Source of the DNA: an uncultured Oscillospiraceae bacterium | GTDB taxonomy: Bacteria > Bacillota > Clostridia > Oscillospirales > Oscillospiraceae | Reading direction: 5' to 3' | Assembly (NCBI GenBank): GCA_944385405.1 | Contig: CALWXB010000005.1 | Span: forward strand, 20,288-84,287 | DNA: 64,000 bases | Part shown: positions 42,204 through 50,966 of the stretch, in pieces | Layout of the letters: each line of letters starts with the position of its first letter | Position numbering within the stretch: the stretch's first letter is position 1 | Made by a program: the position numbers and the translations under genes | Notes under the pieces: generated by a model | Databases searched by the model: none | Seen by the model: only the letters and a program-made list of their open reading frames with translations | Told to the model about the DNA's origin: nothing

Positions 42204-44648
42204 TCACTCTAAGGTGTTGCAGTCCACAAAAAGATTCAATCCGCGATTTGCGCGGTCATTTGCAAATTCTTTCAGGACACCGCTCACCCGTTCCCGGGTC
42301 TCCCGATCGTTTCGCCCTACCAGCACGCAGCGGTAGCGGTAGCGGTTGTTCACCTTCAGCACCGGCGCAGGTGCCGGCCCCAGGACCCCAGGCTGTGCCG
42401 CCGGGATCTCTCTGACCAAGCGCAAAAGCCTCTCCCGCACGGCTGCGGCAGCCCGCAGCACCCGCCCTTCCTCCGCTCCGGATACTGTGAAGGTGAAAAG
42501 GTCGGCAAATGGCGGATACCGGCGCAGGCGGCGCAGGCGGATCTCCCCTTCATAAAACGAGTCGTAATCCTGCCGGGCGGCACACTGGATCACGTCGTTG
42601 TCCGGTGTGTACGTCTGGATCACCGCGCGGCCGGCACGGCCGCCGCGACCGGCACGGCCCACCACCTGGGTCAGCAGGCTGAAGGTCCGCTCGGCAGCGC
42701 GGTAGTGGTCTACATACAGGGAAATATCCGCCGCCAGGACCCCTACCAGCGTCACATTCTCAAAATCCAAGCCCTTGGCCACCATCTGTGTCCCCAGCAA
42801 AATGGGAATACGCCGGCTCCGGAACCGCTCCAGCAGCTCCGCGTGGCCGCCGCCGGCGGTATCGGCATCCATCCGCAGGATCTCCGTATCGGGAAACAGC
42901 TCCTGCAGCTCCTCCTCCACCTTCTGCGTACCGGCACCGATGTGCTTCATGATGCCCCCGCAGACGGGACAACGCTCAACAGCCCGCTGGGAATATCCGC
43001 AGTAGTGACACATCAGCCTGCCGTTGGCAGAGTGGTAGGTCATGGGAACACTGCATCGGGGGCACTCCGGCACGTGGCCGCACTCGCCGCACAGCACATA
43101 ACGGCTGCTGCCCCGCCGGTTGAGGAAGAGGATGCTCTGCTCCCCCCGGGCAAGGTTCTGCTCCAGCTCCCGCCGGAGCACACTGCCGATCAGCCCGCTG
43201 TTGCCTGCCCGCACCTCCTCGCGGAGATCCGCCACCAACACCCGGGGCAGCGGGCGGTCATTGTAGCGGTGCCGCAGCATCACATGATGGTAAAGGCCCT
43301 CCCGGGCCGCCCAAGCCGTCTCCATCGACGGTGTGGCGGACCCCAGCACCAGTGTGGCTCCGTCCCGGGCGCAGAGGAATTTGGCAATGTCCCGGGTATG
43401 ATAGCGGGGCGGATTCTCCGACTGATAGCTGCTCTCCTGCTCCTCATCCAAAATCACCAATCCAAGCCCCTCCAGCGGCGCAAAGATGGCGGATCGGGTG
43501 CCCAGCACCACACGCACTTCGCCTCTCCGGATGCGCTTCCACTGGTCATATCGCTCCGACAGACGGAGGGAGCTGTGAAGCATGGCCGTCTCACTGCCGA
43601 AATAAGAGGAAAACAGCCGCATCATCTGGGGTGTCAACACGATTTCCGGCACTAGGACCATGGCCTGTCTGCCCTGCCTCAGTATTTCCTGAACCAGACG
43701 AAGATAGACCTGGGTCTTGCCGCTGCCGGTAACCCCCTGGAGCAAAACTGCCTCCGGGGCATGGCGGCGTATCAGCTCCGAAATGGCATCAAAGGCTGCC
43801 TGCTGCTCGTCATTGAGACAAATTGGCGGCCCCGGCTCCACCGGGACCTCCGCCGGCAGGCGGAGCACCTCCTCCTCGCAGAAGGTGATGAGCCCCTTCT
43901 TCTCCATGCCCCGCAGGGTCTGCATGGATGCACCGGTGTAATAGCAAAGATCTGCCGCGGAGACCCGTCCCAGGGCAGAGAGCATCTGCACCACCTCATA
44001 TCGCTGCGGTGCAGAGCGGCGCCGGGGCTCGGTGATGGCCCGGGCCTCTTCGGCGCTGACAGCCAGCTCCGCCATCCGGCGGGTCTTGTCACCCAGCTTT
44101 CGCTTGGCCAGCGTATCCAACGTCACGGCTCCCGCCTTTTTCAAGGCCCGGAGTACCGTTTCCGCCTCCTCCCCGCAGCGCTGCCGCAGGTCCTCCACTT
44201 CGGCGCTCCCGCCCAGGTCACGCAGCGCCTCCAGCACCGGAGCGGCCCCCCGGATCTCCGGGACCTCCCCAGGAGGCGGATCGACCAGACGCCACACCTC
44301 CCGGAACCGGTACCAGAGTCCCGCCGGAAGGATGGTTTTGACTGCCTCGAAAAGCGTACAGAAATATCGCTGACGCATCCAAAGCGCCAAACGAACTCCA
44401 TCCGCAGAGAGGACCGGCTCCCGATCCAGTACCAGTGCCACCGGCTTGAGCCCCGGTATCTTTTCTCCCTCTGCTGCGGCCAGAATGAGTCCCTCGCTCT
44501 CTCGGTTTCCCCGGCCAAAGGGCACCATCACCCGGACGCCGGGCACTGCGGCTTCCCGCAGCGCTTCCGGGACCAGATAGTCATAGGGCCTGTCAATGGA
44601 ATAGGGCGCGGCGCTGACCGCAACTTTGACAATCCATGCGGTCTCCAT
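42204..44648 (-). CDS. priA: Primosomal replication restart helicase PriA
   Basis: 814 aa. N-terminal DNA-binding domain (~1-200), helicase core with GVTGSGKTQVY (Walker A), DEEQ (Walker B) and GSATPSMET, and the zinc-binding CGECGHVPECPRCSVPM...CHYCG...CPVCG block (~515-570). Reloads replisomes at stalled forks. In the operon between rpoZ and def; the coaBC gene commonly found before priA is absent. Confidence 0.97.
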   Translation of the reverse strand: METAWIVKVAVSAAPYSIDRPYDYLVPEALREAAVPGVRVMVPFGRGNRESEGLILAAAEGEKIPGLKPVALVLDREPVLSADGVRLALWMRQRYFCTLFEAVKTILPAGLWYRFREVWRLVDPPPGEVPEIRGAAPVLEALRDLGGSAEVEDLRQRCGEEAETVLRALKKAGAVTLDTLAKRKLGDKTRRMAELAVSAEEARAITEPRRRSAPQRYEVVQMLSALGRVSAADLCYYTGASMQTLRGMEKKGLITFCEEEVLRLPAEVPVEPGPPICLNDEQQAAFDAISELIRRHAPEAVLLQGVTGSGKTQVYLRLVQEILRQGRQAMVLVPEIVLTPQMMRLFSSYFGSETAMLHSSLRLSERYDQWKRIRRGEVRVVLGTRSAIFAPLEGLGLVILDEEQESSYQSENPPRYHTRDIAKFLCARDGATLVLGSATPSMETAWAAREGLYHHVMLRHRYNDRPLPRVLVADLREEVRAGNSGLIGSVLRRELEQNLARGEQSILFLNRRGSSRYVLCGECGHVPECPRCSVPMTYHSANGRLMCHYCGYSQRAVERCPVCGGIMKHIGAGTQKVEEELQELFPDTEILRMDADTAGGGHAELLERFRSRRIPILLGTQMVAKGLDFENVTLVGVLAADISLYVDHYRAAERTFSLLTQVVGRAGRGGRAGRAVIQTYTPDNDVIQCAARQDYDSFYEGEIRLRRLRRYPPFADLFTFTVSGAEEGRVLRAAAAVRERLLRLVREIPAAQPGVLGPAPAPVLKVNNRYRYRCVLVGRNDRETRERVSGVLKEFANDRANRGLNLFVDCNTLE

Positions 44649-44671
44649 GCCTCGCCCTCCTCCAACGGTTT

Positions 44672-44893
44672 TTACGCGTTGCCCTCTTCGATGGTCAGAT
44701 CCATCTCTCTGGCGTCCAGCTTGCCGTCCGCCACCTCATGAATGGCCAGCGTCACCGGTTTTTCTTCCAGGTGCTCGCCCTCCATTTCCGCGGCCTCGGC
44801 GATCTGACGGGCCCGGCGGGCCACCACATTGACCAGCATATAACGGTTGGGAATATAGCTGGTGAGCTTGTTCATTGCAGGATACAGCATCAT
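44672..44893 (-). CDS. rpoZ: RNA polymerase omega subunit
   Basis: 73 aa. LTSYIPNRYMLVNVVARRARQIAE is the conserved core that wraps the beta-prime C-terminus; the tail is acidic. It follows gmk by 55 nt in the remA-gmk-rpoZ order standard in Firmicutes. The start has only a modest signal (TTGGAAG). Confidence 0.92.
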   Translation of the reverse strand: MMLYPAMNKLTSYIPNRYMLVNVVARRARQIAEAAEMEGEHLEEKPVTLAIHEVADGKLDAREMDLTIEEGNA

Positions 44894-44948
44894 AATGAAT
44901 CGACTTCCAATCTGCCTTTTCGGCGATAAATTTGATACAAGCAGCCCT

Positions 44949-45545
44949 TTACCGGCCGCTGATGATCTCCATACGCTCTTTGGGCTTGCAGTGCTCCGCC
45001 GTCATGATGGCTTCCAGCTCCCGGACGGCGTTTTCCACGGTGTCATTGATGACGAAATAGTCATAGGTATGGGCCGTCTGGAACTCCACCTTGGCCCGCA
45101 GCAGCCGCTTTTGGATCTTCTCCTGACTGTCGGTGCCGCGCTCAGTGAGGCGCCGTTCCAGTTCAGCCCAGCTGGGCGGAGCGATGAAGATCCGCACCGT
45201 GTCCGGCCGCTTGCTGGTCACCTGGATGGCGCCCTGGACCTCAATGTCCAGGATCACATCCTTGCCGCTGTTCATGGCGGCATCCACATACTTCTTCGGT
45301 GTGCCGTAGAAATTGCCCACGTACTCCGCATACTCCAGAAACTCATCGTTGACGATCCAGCTCCGGAAGGTGTCAACATCCAAGAAATGGTAGTGCACAC
45401 CGTCCTCCTCGCCTGGACGGGGGTCCCGGGTAGTGGCGGAAACGGAAAAATACACGTTGCTTCGACGCTCCAGCAGGGCATTGAGCACCGTGCTCTTGCC
45501 TACGCCGGAGGGCCCGGAAACAATGAACGTCTTGCCTCGTTTCAT
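44949..45545 (-). CDS. gmk: Guanylate kinase
   Basis: 198 aa. P-loop [12 protein letters not shown]-binding [19 protein letters not shown], and IQGAIQ-like segment [14 protein letters not shown] 45545 overlaps the remA stop in ATGA; the longer upstream frame overlaps remA and is not used. Converts GMP to GDP. Confidence 0.97.
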   Translation of the reverse strand: MKRGKTFIVSGPSGVGKSTVLNALLERRSNVYFSVSATTRDPRPGEEDGVHYHFLDVDTFRSWIVNDEFLEYAEYVGNFYGTPKKYVDAAMNSGKDVILDIEVQGAIQVTSKRPDTVRIFIAPPSWAELERRLTERGTDSQEKIQKRLLRAKVEFQTAHTYDYFVINDTVENAVRELEAIMTAEHCKPKERMEIISGR

Positions 45546-45796
45546 ACCTCTTCTTTCTCCTCTGTATCTTTCCCGCCGGCTCCGAACTTCTCCGGAGGCA
45601 GCGCCGATAAAATGACATGATCGCTGTCCATAATGAAGATGGAGGCAGTCTTGCGGCCATAGGTGGCGTCGATCAGCATCCCCCGCTCCCGTGTCTCCTG
45701 GACCATGCGCTTGATGGGCGCGGAATCCGGACTGACGATGGCCACCAGGCGCTCCGCGTTTACCAGATTGCCAAATCCGATCTGAATCAGTTTCAT
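45542..45796 (-). CDS. remA: RemA-family (DUF370) regulator
   Basis: 84 aa, [30 protein letters not shown]...[33 protein letters not shown] is highly typical. RemA binds DNA in Bacillus and activates matrix and osmoprotection genes. It lies between yicC and gmk as in Bacillus subtilis. A short acidic tail (KDTEEKEEV) is added. Confidence 0.95.
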   Translation of the reverse strand: MKLIQIGFGNLVNAERLVAIVSPDSAPIKRMVQETRERGMLIDATYGRKTASIFIMDSDHVILSALPPEKFGAGGKDTEEKEEV

Positions 45797-45799
45797 GGC

Positions 45800-46681
45800 T
45801 CACTCCACATTCTGGACCTGTTCGCGCATCTTCTCTACCTCGGCCTTCAGGCCCACCACCACCTGGGCGATGGCAATGTCATTGCACTTGGAACCGATGG
45901 TATTGGACTCCCGGTTCACCTCCTGGATCAGGAAGTCCATCTTCCGGCCCATGGGCTCGTCGGACTGCAGCATGGTCCGCAGCTGGCTGACATGGCTGCG
46001 CAGCCGGACGGTCTCTTCATCCACAGCCACCTTGTCCGCATAGATGGCAGCCTCCGTCAGGATCCGCTGAGGATCGATGGTGGTGCTCTGCAGCACCTCC
46101 TGCATCCGCTCCGTCAGCTTGCGGCGGTATTCCGCCACAGTCTCGGGCGAGCGTGCCTCCACCTGGGCGGTATACCGCTCGATCTGATCCAGCCGGCCGG
46201 CGATATCCGACGCCAGCTTCTCTCCCTCCACAGCCCGCATGCTGTTGTATGCAGCCAGGGCCTCATCCAGTACCGTGCACAGATCTGCACTGACCGTCTC
46301 CAGATCCTCATCCGCCTTGGTGACGGTCAGCACATCCGGGAACCGGGCCAAGGTCTCAGGTGTCAGGTTAAATGCATTGACACCGCACAGCGGCGCCAGC
46401 TGCCGCAGGGCGGCGGCATACTGGGCCGCCAGCTCCTGGTTTACCGAGACTTTTGCTACGTCGGCAGCGGAGGCGTCCACTGTGATGAACACGTCCACCT
46501 TTCCCCGGGAAACGGCCTTCTGGACCCGCTGCTTCACGGCGTCCTCGGCAAAGGCGTACATCCGGGGCATCTTCACGCCGCACTCCAGATAACGGTTATT
46601 AACGGAGCGCACCTCCACGGTGATGTCCCGCAGATGCAGCATCTCTCTGGCCCGGCCGTAACCGGTCATGCTCTTGATCAT
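45800..46681 (-). CDS. yicC: YicC/YloC-family endoribonuclease
   Basis: 293 aa. Starts MIKSMTGYGRA, the family hallmark, and ends with the DUF1732 part (EPMGRKMDFLIQEVNRESNTIGSKCND). E. coli YicC cleaves RNA. ATG 46681 follows GGGAGGG. It begins the conserved yicC-remA-gmk-rpoZ block. Confidence 0.94.
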   Translation of the reverse strand: MIKSMTGYGRAREMLHLRDITVEVRSVNNRYLECGVKMPRMYAFAEDAVKQRVQKAVSRGKVDVFITVDASAADVAKVSVNQELAAQYAAALRQLAPLCGVNAFNLTPETLARFPDVLTVTKADEDLETVSADLCTVLDEALAAYNSMRAVEGEKLASDIAGRLDQIERYTAQVEARSPETVAEYRRKLTERMQEVLQSTTIDPQRILTEAAIYADKVAVDEETVRLRSHVSQLRTMLQSDEPMGRKMDFLIQEVNRESNTIGSKCNDIAIAQVVVGLKAEVEKMREQVQNVE

Positions 46682-46699
46682 ATGTGTCCCTCCCACTGT

Positions 46700-47356
46700 T
46701 CAGCAGCAAAGCAGATAGCCGCCGCCATTGCAAAGCGAATACAGACAGCAAAGCGTCAGACAGGGATTCCCCACGCACACATCGGTGCCGAAGGGCGTCC
46801 CGTTGGGACTGTACGCCGTACGGGTGCCGTTTTCCATGAACTCCAATGCCCTTCGGTATTCCGGGTTTCCAGGATCCATCTGGCAAGCCGTCTGATAGTA
46901 TCGCCGCGCCTCGTCCATCCAGCCCCGGCGATAGCATACTGCGCCCCGGAGAAAATTCCACTCGGCGTTGTGATCGCTGTAATTGGCCAGCAGCGCCTCC
47001 GCCCGGGTGAGATCACCGGTGTTGATGGCAATGCGCACCTGCTGGAGCACGGAGCTGGAGCTTCCGCCGTATTGCCGGGCACTGCCCTGATAGCCTCCAT
47101 AGCCGGAAGCCCCGCCATATCCGGAACCGTAGCCGCCGTAACCGGAAGTGCTCCCGTGGCTGCCGCCGCTGCGCATCTTGGTGATCTGTTCGTAGGCGGC
47201 ATTGATCTCCTTCATCTTCTCCTGGGCAAGATCTGCCAGGGGATTGTCATGGTAGTTATCGGGATGATATTTTCTGGCAAGTTCCCGGTACGCGCGCTTG
47301 ACTTCTTCATCTGTTGCGGTCTCCGGGACACCCAGGACCTGATAGGGATCGTTCAT
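46700..47356 (-). CDS. J-domain protein with Gly/Tyr linker and cysteine-rich tail
   Basis: 218 aa. J domain (~3-65) with the DnaK-activating HPD in YRELARKYHPDNYHDN. A Gly/Ser/Tyr repeat linker (GYGGYGSGYGGASGYGGYQG) covers ~68-100, a TPR-like segment ~105-175, and the last 25 residues are hydrophobic with seven cysteines (CVGNPCLTLCCLYSLC...LLCC). It lacks the DnaJ zinc domain, so it is a specialised co-chaperone. The tail could bind metal or associate with the membrane. It is in the cdaA-rsgA gene run, right before yicC. Confidence 0.88.
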   Translation of the reverse strand: MNDPYQVLGVPETATDEEVKRAYRELARKYHPDNYHDNPLADLAQEKMKEINAAYEQITKMRSGGSHGSTSGYGGYGSGYGGASGYGGYQGSARQYGGSSSSVLQQVRIAINTGDLTRAEALLANYSDHNAEWNFLRGAVCYRRGWMDEARRYYQTACQMDPGNPEYRRALEFMENGTRTAYSPNGTPFGTDVCVGNPCLTLCCLYSLCNGGGYLLCC

Positions 47357-47365
47357 GCGGATTCC

Positions 47366-48253
47366 TCACTCTTGCAGTTCTTTCTCTCTTCCGCGCCGGA
47401 TAGACCGGTAGGTCCCATCCAGCACAGCTTTGCCCACGTGGAACAGGCCGGTATAAAAGGTGGCCTCCAAAACAGGCCGCCACACACCGAAATCCCACAG
47501 TTCAAAGGCCGTGGTCATCATATGGACGGAGTGGTCCAGCGTAACGGCGAAGGCCTGCCGGCTCTCCGGGGTCCAGACGCCGTCTGAAAGGCCGTAGCGC
47601 AGAGCCACGGGATTATAGCCGCCGGAAGCCGCGTCCTTTTTCAGATCGTCCGCCGCGTCCACCAGGTACACCCAGCGTCCCAGGTGATAGAGCAGCTGCC
47701 CCAGCACTCGCTGCTGAACGGGATCCACCACCTCCCCGGCGGCAGCGCCCAGCAGAGCGGCAAAGGCATCCGCCGCCTGATCCAGCGATGGACACCGCGC
47801 CTCCTCCAGCTCCCGCAGCAGCGCCAGCTGCTGCCGGGCGGCGGCGTCAAAGGCAGGCCGGAAGGACACCGCCTTCCGGTACGCCGGCTCCAATACGGCG
47901 GAAAGGCTCCGGTACGGCAGGCCGTGGAGCCAGTCATGGTCCGCCACGCCGTCCCGCAGCTGCCAATAGGCCAGGATGACGCTCTCATCCGCCGCCAGCG
48001 CCAGAGCGTCCGTCCCCCGCAAAAAGGGCTTGGAACGGATGGGACTCATGGGGCAGCGTCCGCTGTCCCGCTCTCCCTCCTCCCGATCCGAGAGAAGGAT
48101 GGCCAGATAGGTAAAATCGTAGTTGAGGATGAAACGGGAAGCAAGCCCATAGCGCCTGCCAAGCGTGTGACACAAGCCGCAGTACATGCGCCGGAACCGC
48201 TCTGTCTCCTCCTCTTTCAATATGCCCAGGGGCGGGCGTACATAACCGTACAT
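47366..48253 (-). CDS. DUF5685 family protein
   Basis: 295 aa. MYGYVRP start and the MYCGLCHTLGRRYG motif, with two cysteines and a histidine, mark DUF5685; a further helical domain with DAADDLKKD follows. It resembles helical isoprenoid-type folds by its DD-rich motif, but that is speculation. Function unknown. Adjacent to the J-domain gene, a pair seen in other Clostridia. Confidence 0.82.
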   Translation of the reverse strand: MYGYVRPPLGILKEEETERFRRMYCGLCHTLGRRYGLASRFILNYDFTYLAILLSDREEGERDSGRCPMSPIRSKPFLRGTDALALAADESVILAYWQLRDGVADHDWLHGLPYRSLSAVLEPAYRKAVSFRPAFDAAARQQLALLRELEEARCPSLDQAADAFAALLGAAAGEVVDPVQQRVLGQLLYHLGRWVYLVDAADDLKKDAASGGYNPVALRYGLSDGVWTPESRQAFAVTLDHSVHMMTTAFELWDFGVWRPVLEATFYTGLFHVGKAVLDGTYRSIRRGREKELQE

Positions 48254-48262
48254 ACGGCGGTG

Positions 48263-48673
48263 TCAGAACAGCCGCACGATGGTGAAGGACACGCCTCCTC
48301 TGGCCCGCAGCTTCCGGTCATAGGCAATGGCAGCAACGATACCTGCCGCAAATCCAGCCACCGCCGCGGCATACTGCACGCCCACTGCGGCGCCCAAAGC
48401 GGTGGCCAGCAGGTAGCCCAGCAGAAACAGCACCACCGGGGTCAGATACACCAGTGCCACGATACGCAGCATCTTCTTGGTGTCGCTCTGCACCACCACC
48501 TTCTGCCCGGGGCGGGCGTCAATGGGATTGGCCGCCTTGGCCCGCACTGCGGCGCCGGTAACGCCGCAGCCGGCGCACTCCTCACAGTCGTGGCCGCAGG
48601 CGGACTTACGGGGCACAGAGATCACCGCATAACGAGCATCCAGGATCCGTTCAACAGTTGCGATCTGGGTCAT
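48263..48673 (-). CDS. RseC/MucC-family membrane protein
   Basis: 136 aa. N-terminal cysteine cluster (CGHDCEECAGCG, a possible metal or Fe-S site) is followed by two membrane helices (~70-90 and 95-115). RseC proteins are linked to the reducing system of SoxR and to Rnf electron transport. Two ATGs exist; 48673 has the better 7-nt spacing to GGAG. It lies after cdaR. Confidence 0.88.
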   Translation of the reverse strand: MTQIATVERILDARYAVISVPRKSACGHDCEECAGCGVTGAAVRAKAANPIDARPGQKVVVQSDTKKMLRIVALVYLTPVVLFLLGYLLATALGAAVGVQYAAAVAGFAAGIVAAIAYDRKLRARGGVSFTIVRLF

Positions 48674-48688
48674 AGTCATTCTCCTGTA

Positions 48689-49987
48689 TCAATCTGCCGG
48701 GGTCTCCTCGGGAACGGCAGTGTCTTGGTCATCCGGCTCCCGGATGGTGATCCGGACCTCATAGGTCCCGGAAACACCAACATCCGAACCGGAAGAAGTT
48801 TCCACAGTAGCGGGCACCGTATAAGTCCCCAGAGCGGAAGCGTAATCACTCAGATCCACCACCACTGTAAGGTCCGAACCGTCAATGGCCGCCACATTGG
48901 CCGCAGTACCGTAGATCCGAATATTGATCTCCTCCGTCAGCACCTCCACAGACTTGCCTTCCGGCAGATTCTCATACCGGAAGCGGTCGGTGGTCACGTC
49001 TGCAAAGGTCAGATCCTTGAAGGAGATCTGCAGCGTGGCCCGGGTGACGCCGCTGAGGTTCTGACATCCCTCCGGCACCGTGATGGGATAGGAATAGGAG
49101 CTGATGCCGCTATTTACCAGGTCCTCCAGGCGGAAGGTATCCAGCGTGATGCTGTCCACATCCTTGAGGACGCTGGCGTCTCCGGAAACCGTGATGGTAC
49201 CGGGACGGATCTCATAGCTGAGATTTCCCTCCCGGGCGCCGGGCGCACTGATGAAGTTCATCCGCAGCTGCAGTTCCTTGGTGACAAACACCGGGAGCGT
49301 GGCCTGAACAGTATCCACTTCCGGATGGATGCCGCTGCTGCTGAGCTCATTGCCGTGCTCATCGTAGTAGCGGATGGTCAGATCCTGCGTCACTGTCTCC
49401 ACAGCATCGTCTCCGATGTCAAAGACCACCTTGGCATACGCCACGGAGTCAATGTCCTCCGCCTGCCCCTCGATATCCAGCTCCGTGTGGGACAGCTCCA
49501 CCTGTCCGGCGGAATAGCCATCGGCCACATTGCCCACCAGCTCGCAGCGGACCTCCACCGTCCGGCTGTACAGCTCGCTGATGTTGACGGTTGCATTATA
49601 AATGCTGGCGTTGGTGCGGATGATGGCATTGTTGGAAAAGCGGCGGTCCGTATAGCTGAGCAGATAGCTCACCGTCTGCGTGCCAGCGCTGTCCACATTG
49701 GAAAGATCCACCGTCACCCGGATATCGGAGCGGTCCACATTGGAGATCAGCCAGCGGGTGCCCTCCAGCGTCAGGTCCAGAGAGGTATCGCTCCCCTCCT
49801 CCACCAGCATCAGTCCACGGTCTGTAAGACTGCTTTCATTGATGTATTCAATGGGGATGTCCGTGATGGTACGCTCCACTGTGCGATCGTTGGTCACATC
49901 CACAAACAGCCATACGCCGGCCGCCACAAAAATGGCCAGCGCAATGTAAAAGGCCTTGATGCGGCTCATCTTCTTCTCACTGTTCAT
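48689..49987 (-). CDS. cdaR: YbbR-domain regulator of diadenylate cyclase (CdaR)
   Basis: 432 aa. One N-terminal membrane helix (~12-32, FYIALAIFVAAGVWLFV), then four extracellular YbbR beta-domains (~35-410) and an acidic tail. CdaR controls CdaA activity in Bacillus and Listeria. ATG 49987 lies inside the cdaA end (11-nt overlap) after GGAGGTG; glmM, often the third gene, is not here. Confidence 0.93.
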   Translation of the reverse strand: MNSEKKMSRIKAFYIALAIFVAAGVWLFVDVTNDRTVERTITDIPIEYINESSLTDRGLMLVEEGSDTSLDLTLEGTRWLISNVDRSDIRVTVDLSNVDSAGTQTVSYLLSYTDRRFSNNAIIRTNASIYNATVNISELYSRTVEVRCELVGNVADGYSAGQVELSHTELDIEGQAEDIDSVAYAKVVFDIGDDAVETVTQDLTIRYYDEHGNELSSSGIHPEVDTVQATLPVFVTKELQLRMNFISAPGAREGNLSYEIRPGTITVSGDASVLKDVDSITLDTFRLEDLVNSGISSYSYPITVPEGCQNLSGVTRATLQISFKDLTFADVTTDRFRYENLPEGKSVEVLTEEINIRIYGTAANVAAIDGSDLTVVVDLSDYASALGTYTVPATVETSSGSDVGVSGTYEVRITIREPDDQDTAVPEETPAD

Positions 49988-50861
49988 CGTCCGCACCTCC
50001 GCTCTTCTTGGAGCGCAGCAGGCTCAGCAGCGGGAAGCGCTGCTTGTCCACATCGGAATCCTCCTGCGGGAGCAGTTCGTTCCGCAGGAGGTTTTCCAGA
50101 GTTTCCGGCTTGAGATGCCGCTTGAGCATCCCGCCGATGGCCACAGAGATGGAGCCGGTCTCCTCCGAGACGATGACCACCACCGCATCGGAATTCTCGC
50201 TCATGCCGATACCGGCCCGATGGCGCATGCCCAGGTCCCGGGAGAGATTCACGTTCTTGCTCAGTGGCAGCATGCAGCCTGCACCCAGCACCCGCCCTTT
50301 GCGGATGATGACAGCCCCGTCATGCATGGGCGCTTTCACGAAGAAGATGTTTTTCAGCAGCTCGCTGGAGACAGAAGCGTCCAGCACCGTGCCGCTGCGG
50401 ACCATATCGTCCAGCAGGATCTCCCGCTCAAACACGATCAGGGCGCCGGTACGGCTCTGGGACATCTCCGTGCAAGCCAGCACGGTCTGCCCAATGGTCT
50501 GCTCCAGGGCGCTGCCGGTCTCTGTGTGGGTAAAAAAGGCGATGAAACGCCGGCTGCCCATCTGCTCCAGCACCCGGCGGATCTCCGGCTGGAACAGGAT
50601 GATAAGGGCCAGCACGCCCCACTCCACCATCTTGTTCATAATATAATTGATGCCGTTGAGGTGGAAGATATAGGACAGCACCAGCGCCGCCAAAAAGACC
50701 AGCAGTCCCTTGAGAAGACTTGCCGCCTTTGTGCTCTGCACCAGAATGAACACCTTGTACATCACAAGGGCCATAATGGCGATATCCAAAACGTCAGCCA
50801 CCTGGATCGTCAGCAGATATCTGCCGATGACTACCGGCAGCTCCGTGAGGTTCAGTTCCAT
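49977..50861 (-). CDS. cdaA: Membrane diadenylate cyclase CdaA
   Basis: 294 aa. Three membrane helices (~12-35, 48-68, 80-92), a coiled-coil link, then the DAC domain with the DGA motif at 181-183 (MHDGAV) and RHR at 213-215 (MRHRAGIG). Makes the essential second messenger c-di-AMP from two ATP. It heads an uninterrupted 18-gene run and has a good promoter at 50900-50928. Confidence 0.97.
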   Translation of the reverse strand: MELNLTELPVVIGRYLLTIQVADVLDIAIMALVMYKVFILVQSTKAASLLKGLLVFLAALVLSYIFHLNGINYIMNKMVEWGVLALIILFQPEIRRVLEQMGSRRFIAFFTHTETGSALEQTIGQTVLACTEMSQSRTGALIVFEREILLDDMVRSGTVLDASVSSELLKNIFFVKAPMHDGAVIIRKGRVLGAGCMLPLSKNVNLSRDLGMRHRAGIGMSENSDAVVVIVSEETGSISVAIGGMLKRHLKPETLENLLRNELLPQEDSDVDKQRFPLLSLLRSKKSGGADDEQ

Positions 50862-50899
50862 TTTGACGTCATCATCCCTTTCAGGCCATGAATAAATTG

Positions 50900-50928
50900 A
50901 TTATATAAAATCTGCCACGGGATTGCAA
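50900..50928 (-). promoter_or_regulatory. Promoter in front of cdaA
   Basis: TTGCAA, 17-nt spacer, TATAAT on the minus strand, 39 nt upstream of cdaA. Confidence 0.8.
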
Positions 50929-50966
50929 GGCAAACCCACCGAAAATTCACGGACTGTTCAGAAAAA

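Noticed and set aside
46990-47170. Tandem DNA repeat in the J-protein gene
   Set aside because: The GGC/TAT-rich repetition is explained by the Gly/Tyr linker and is not an exact repeat array.
47684-50113. 809-codon open frame on the plus strand
   Set aside because: Antisense to DUF5685, RseC and CdaR genes, all well supported; composition is the complement of their codons.
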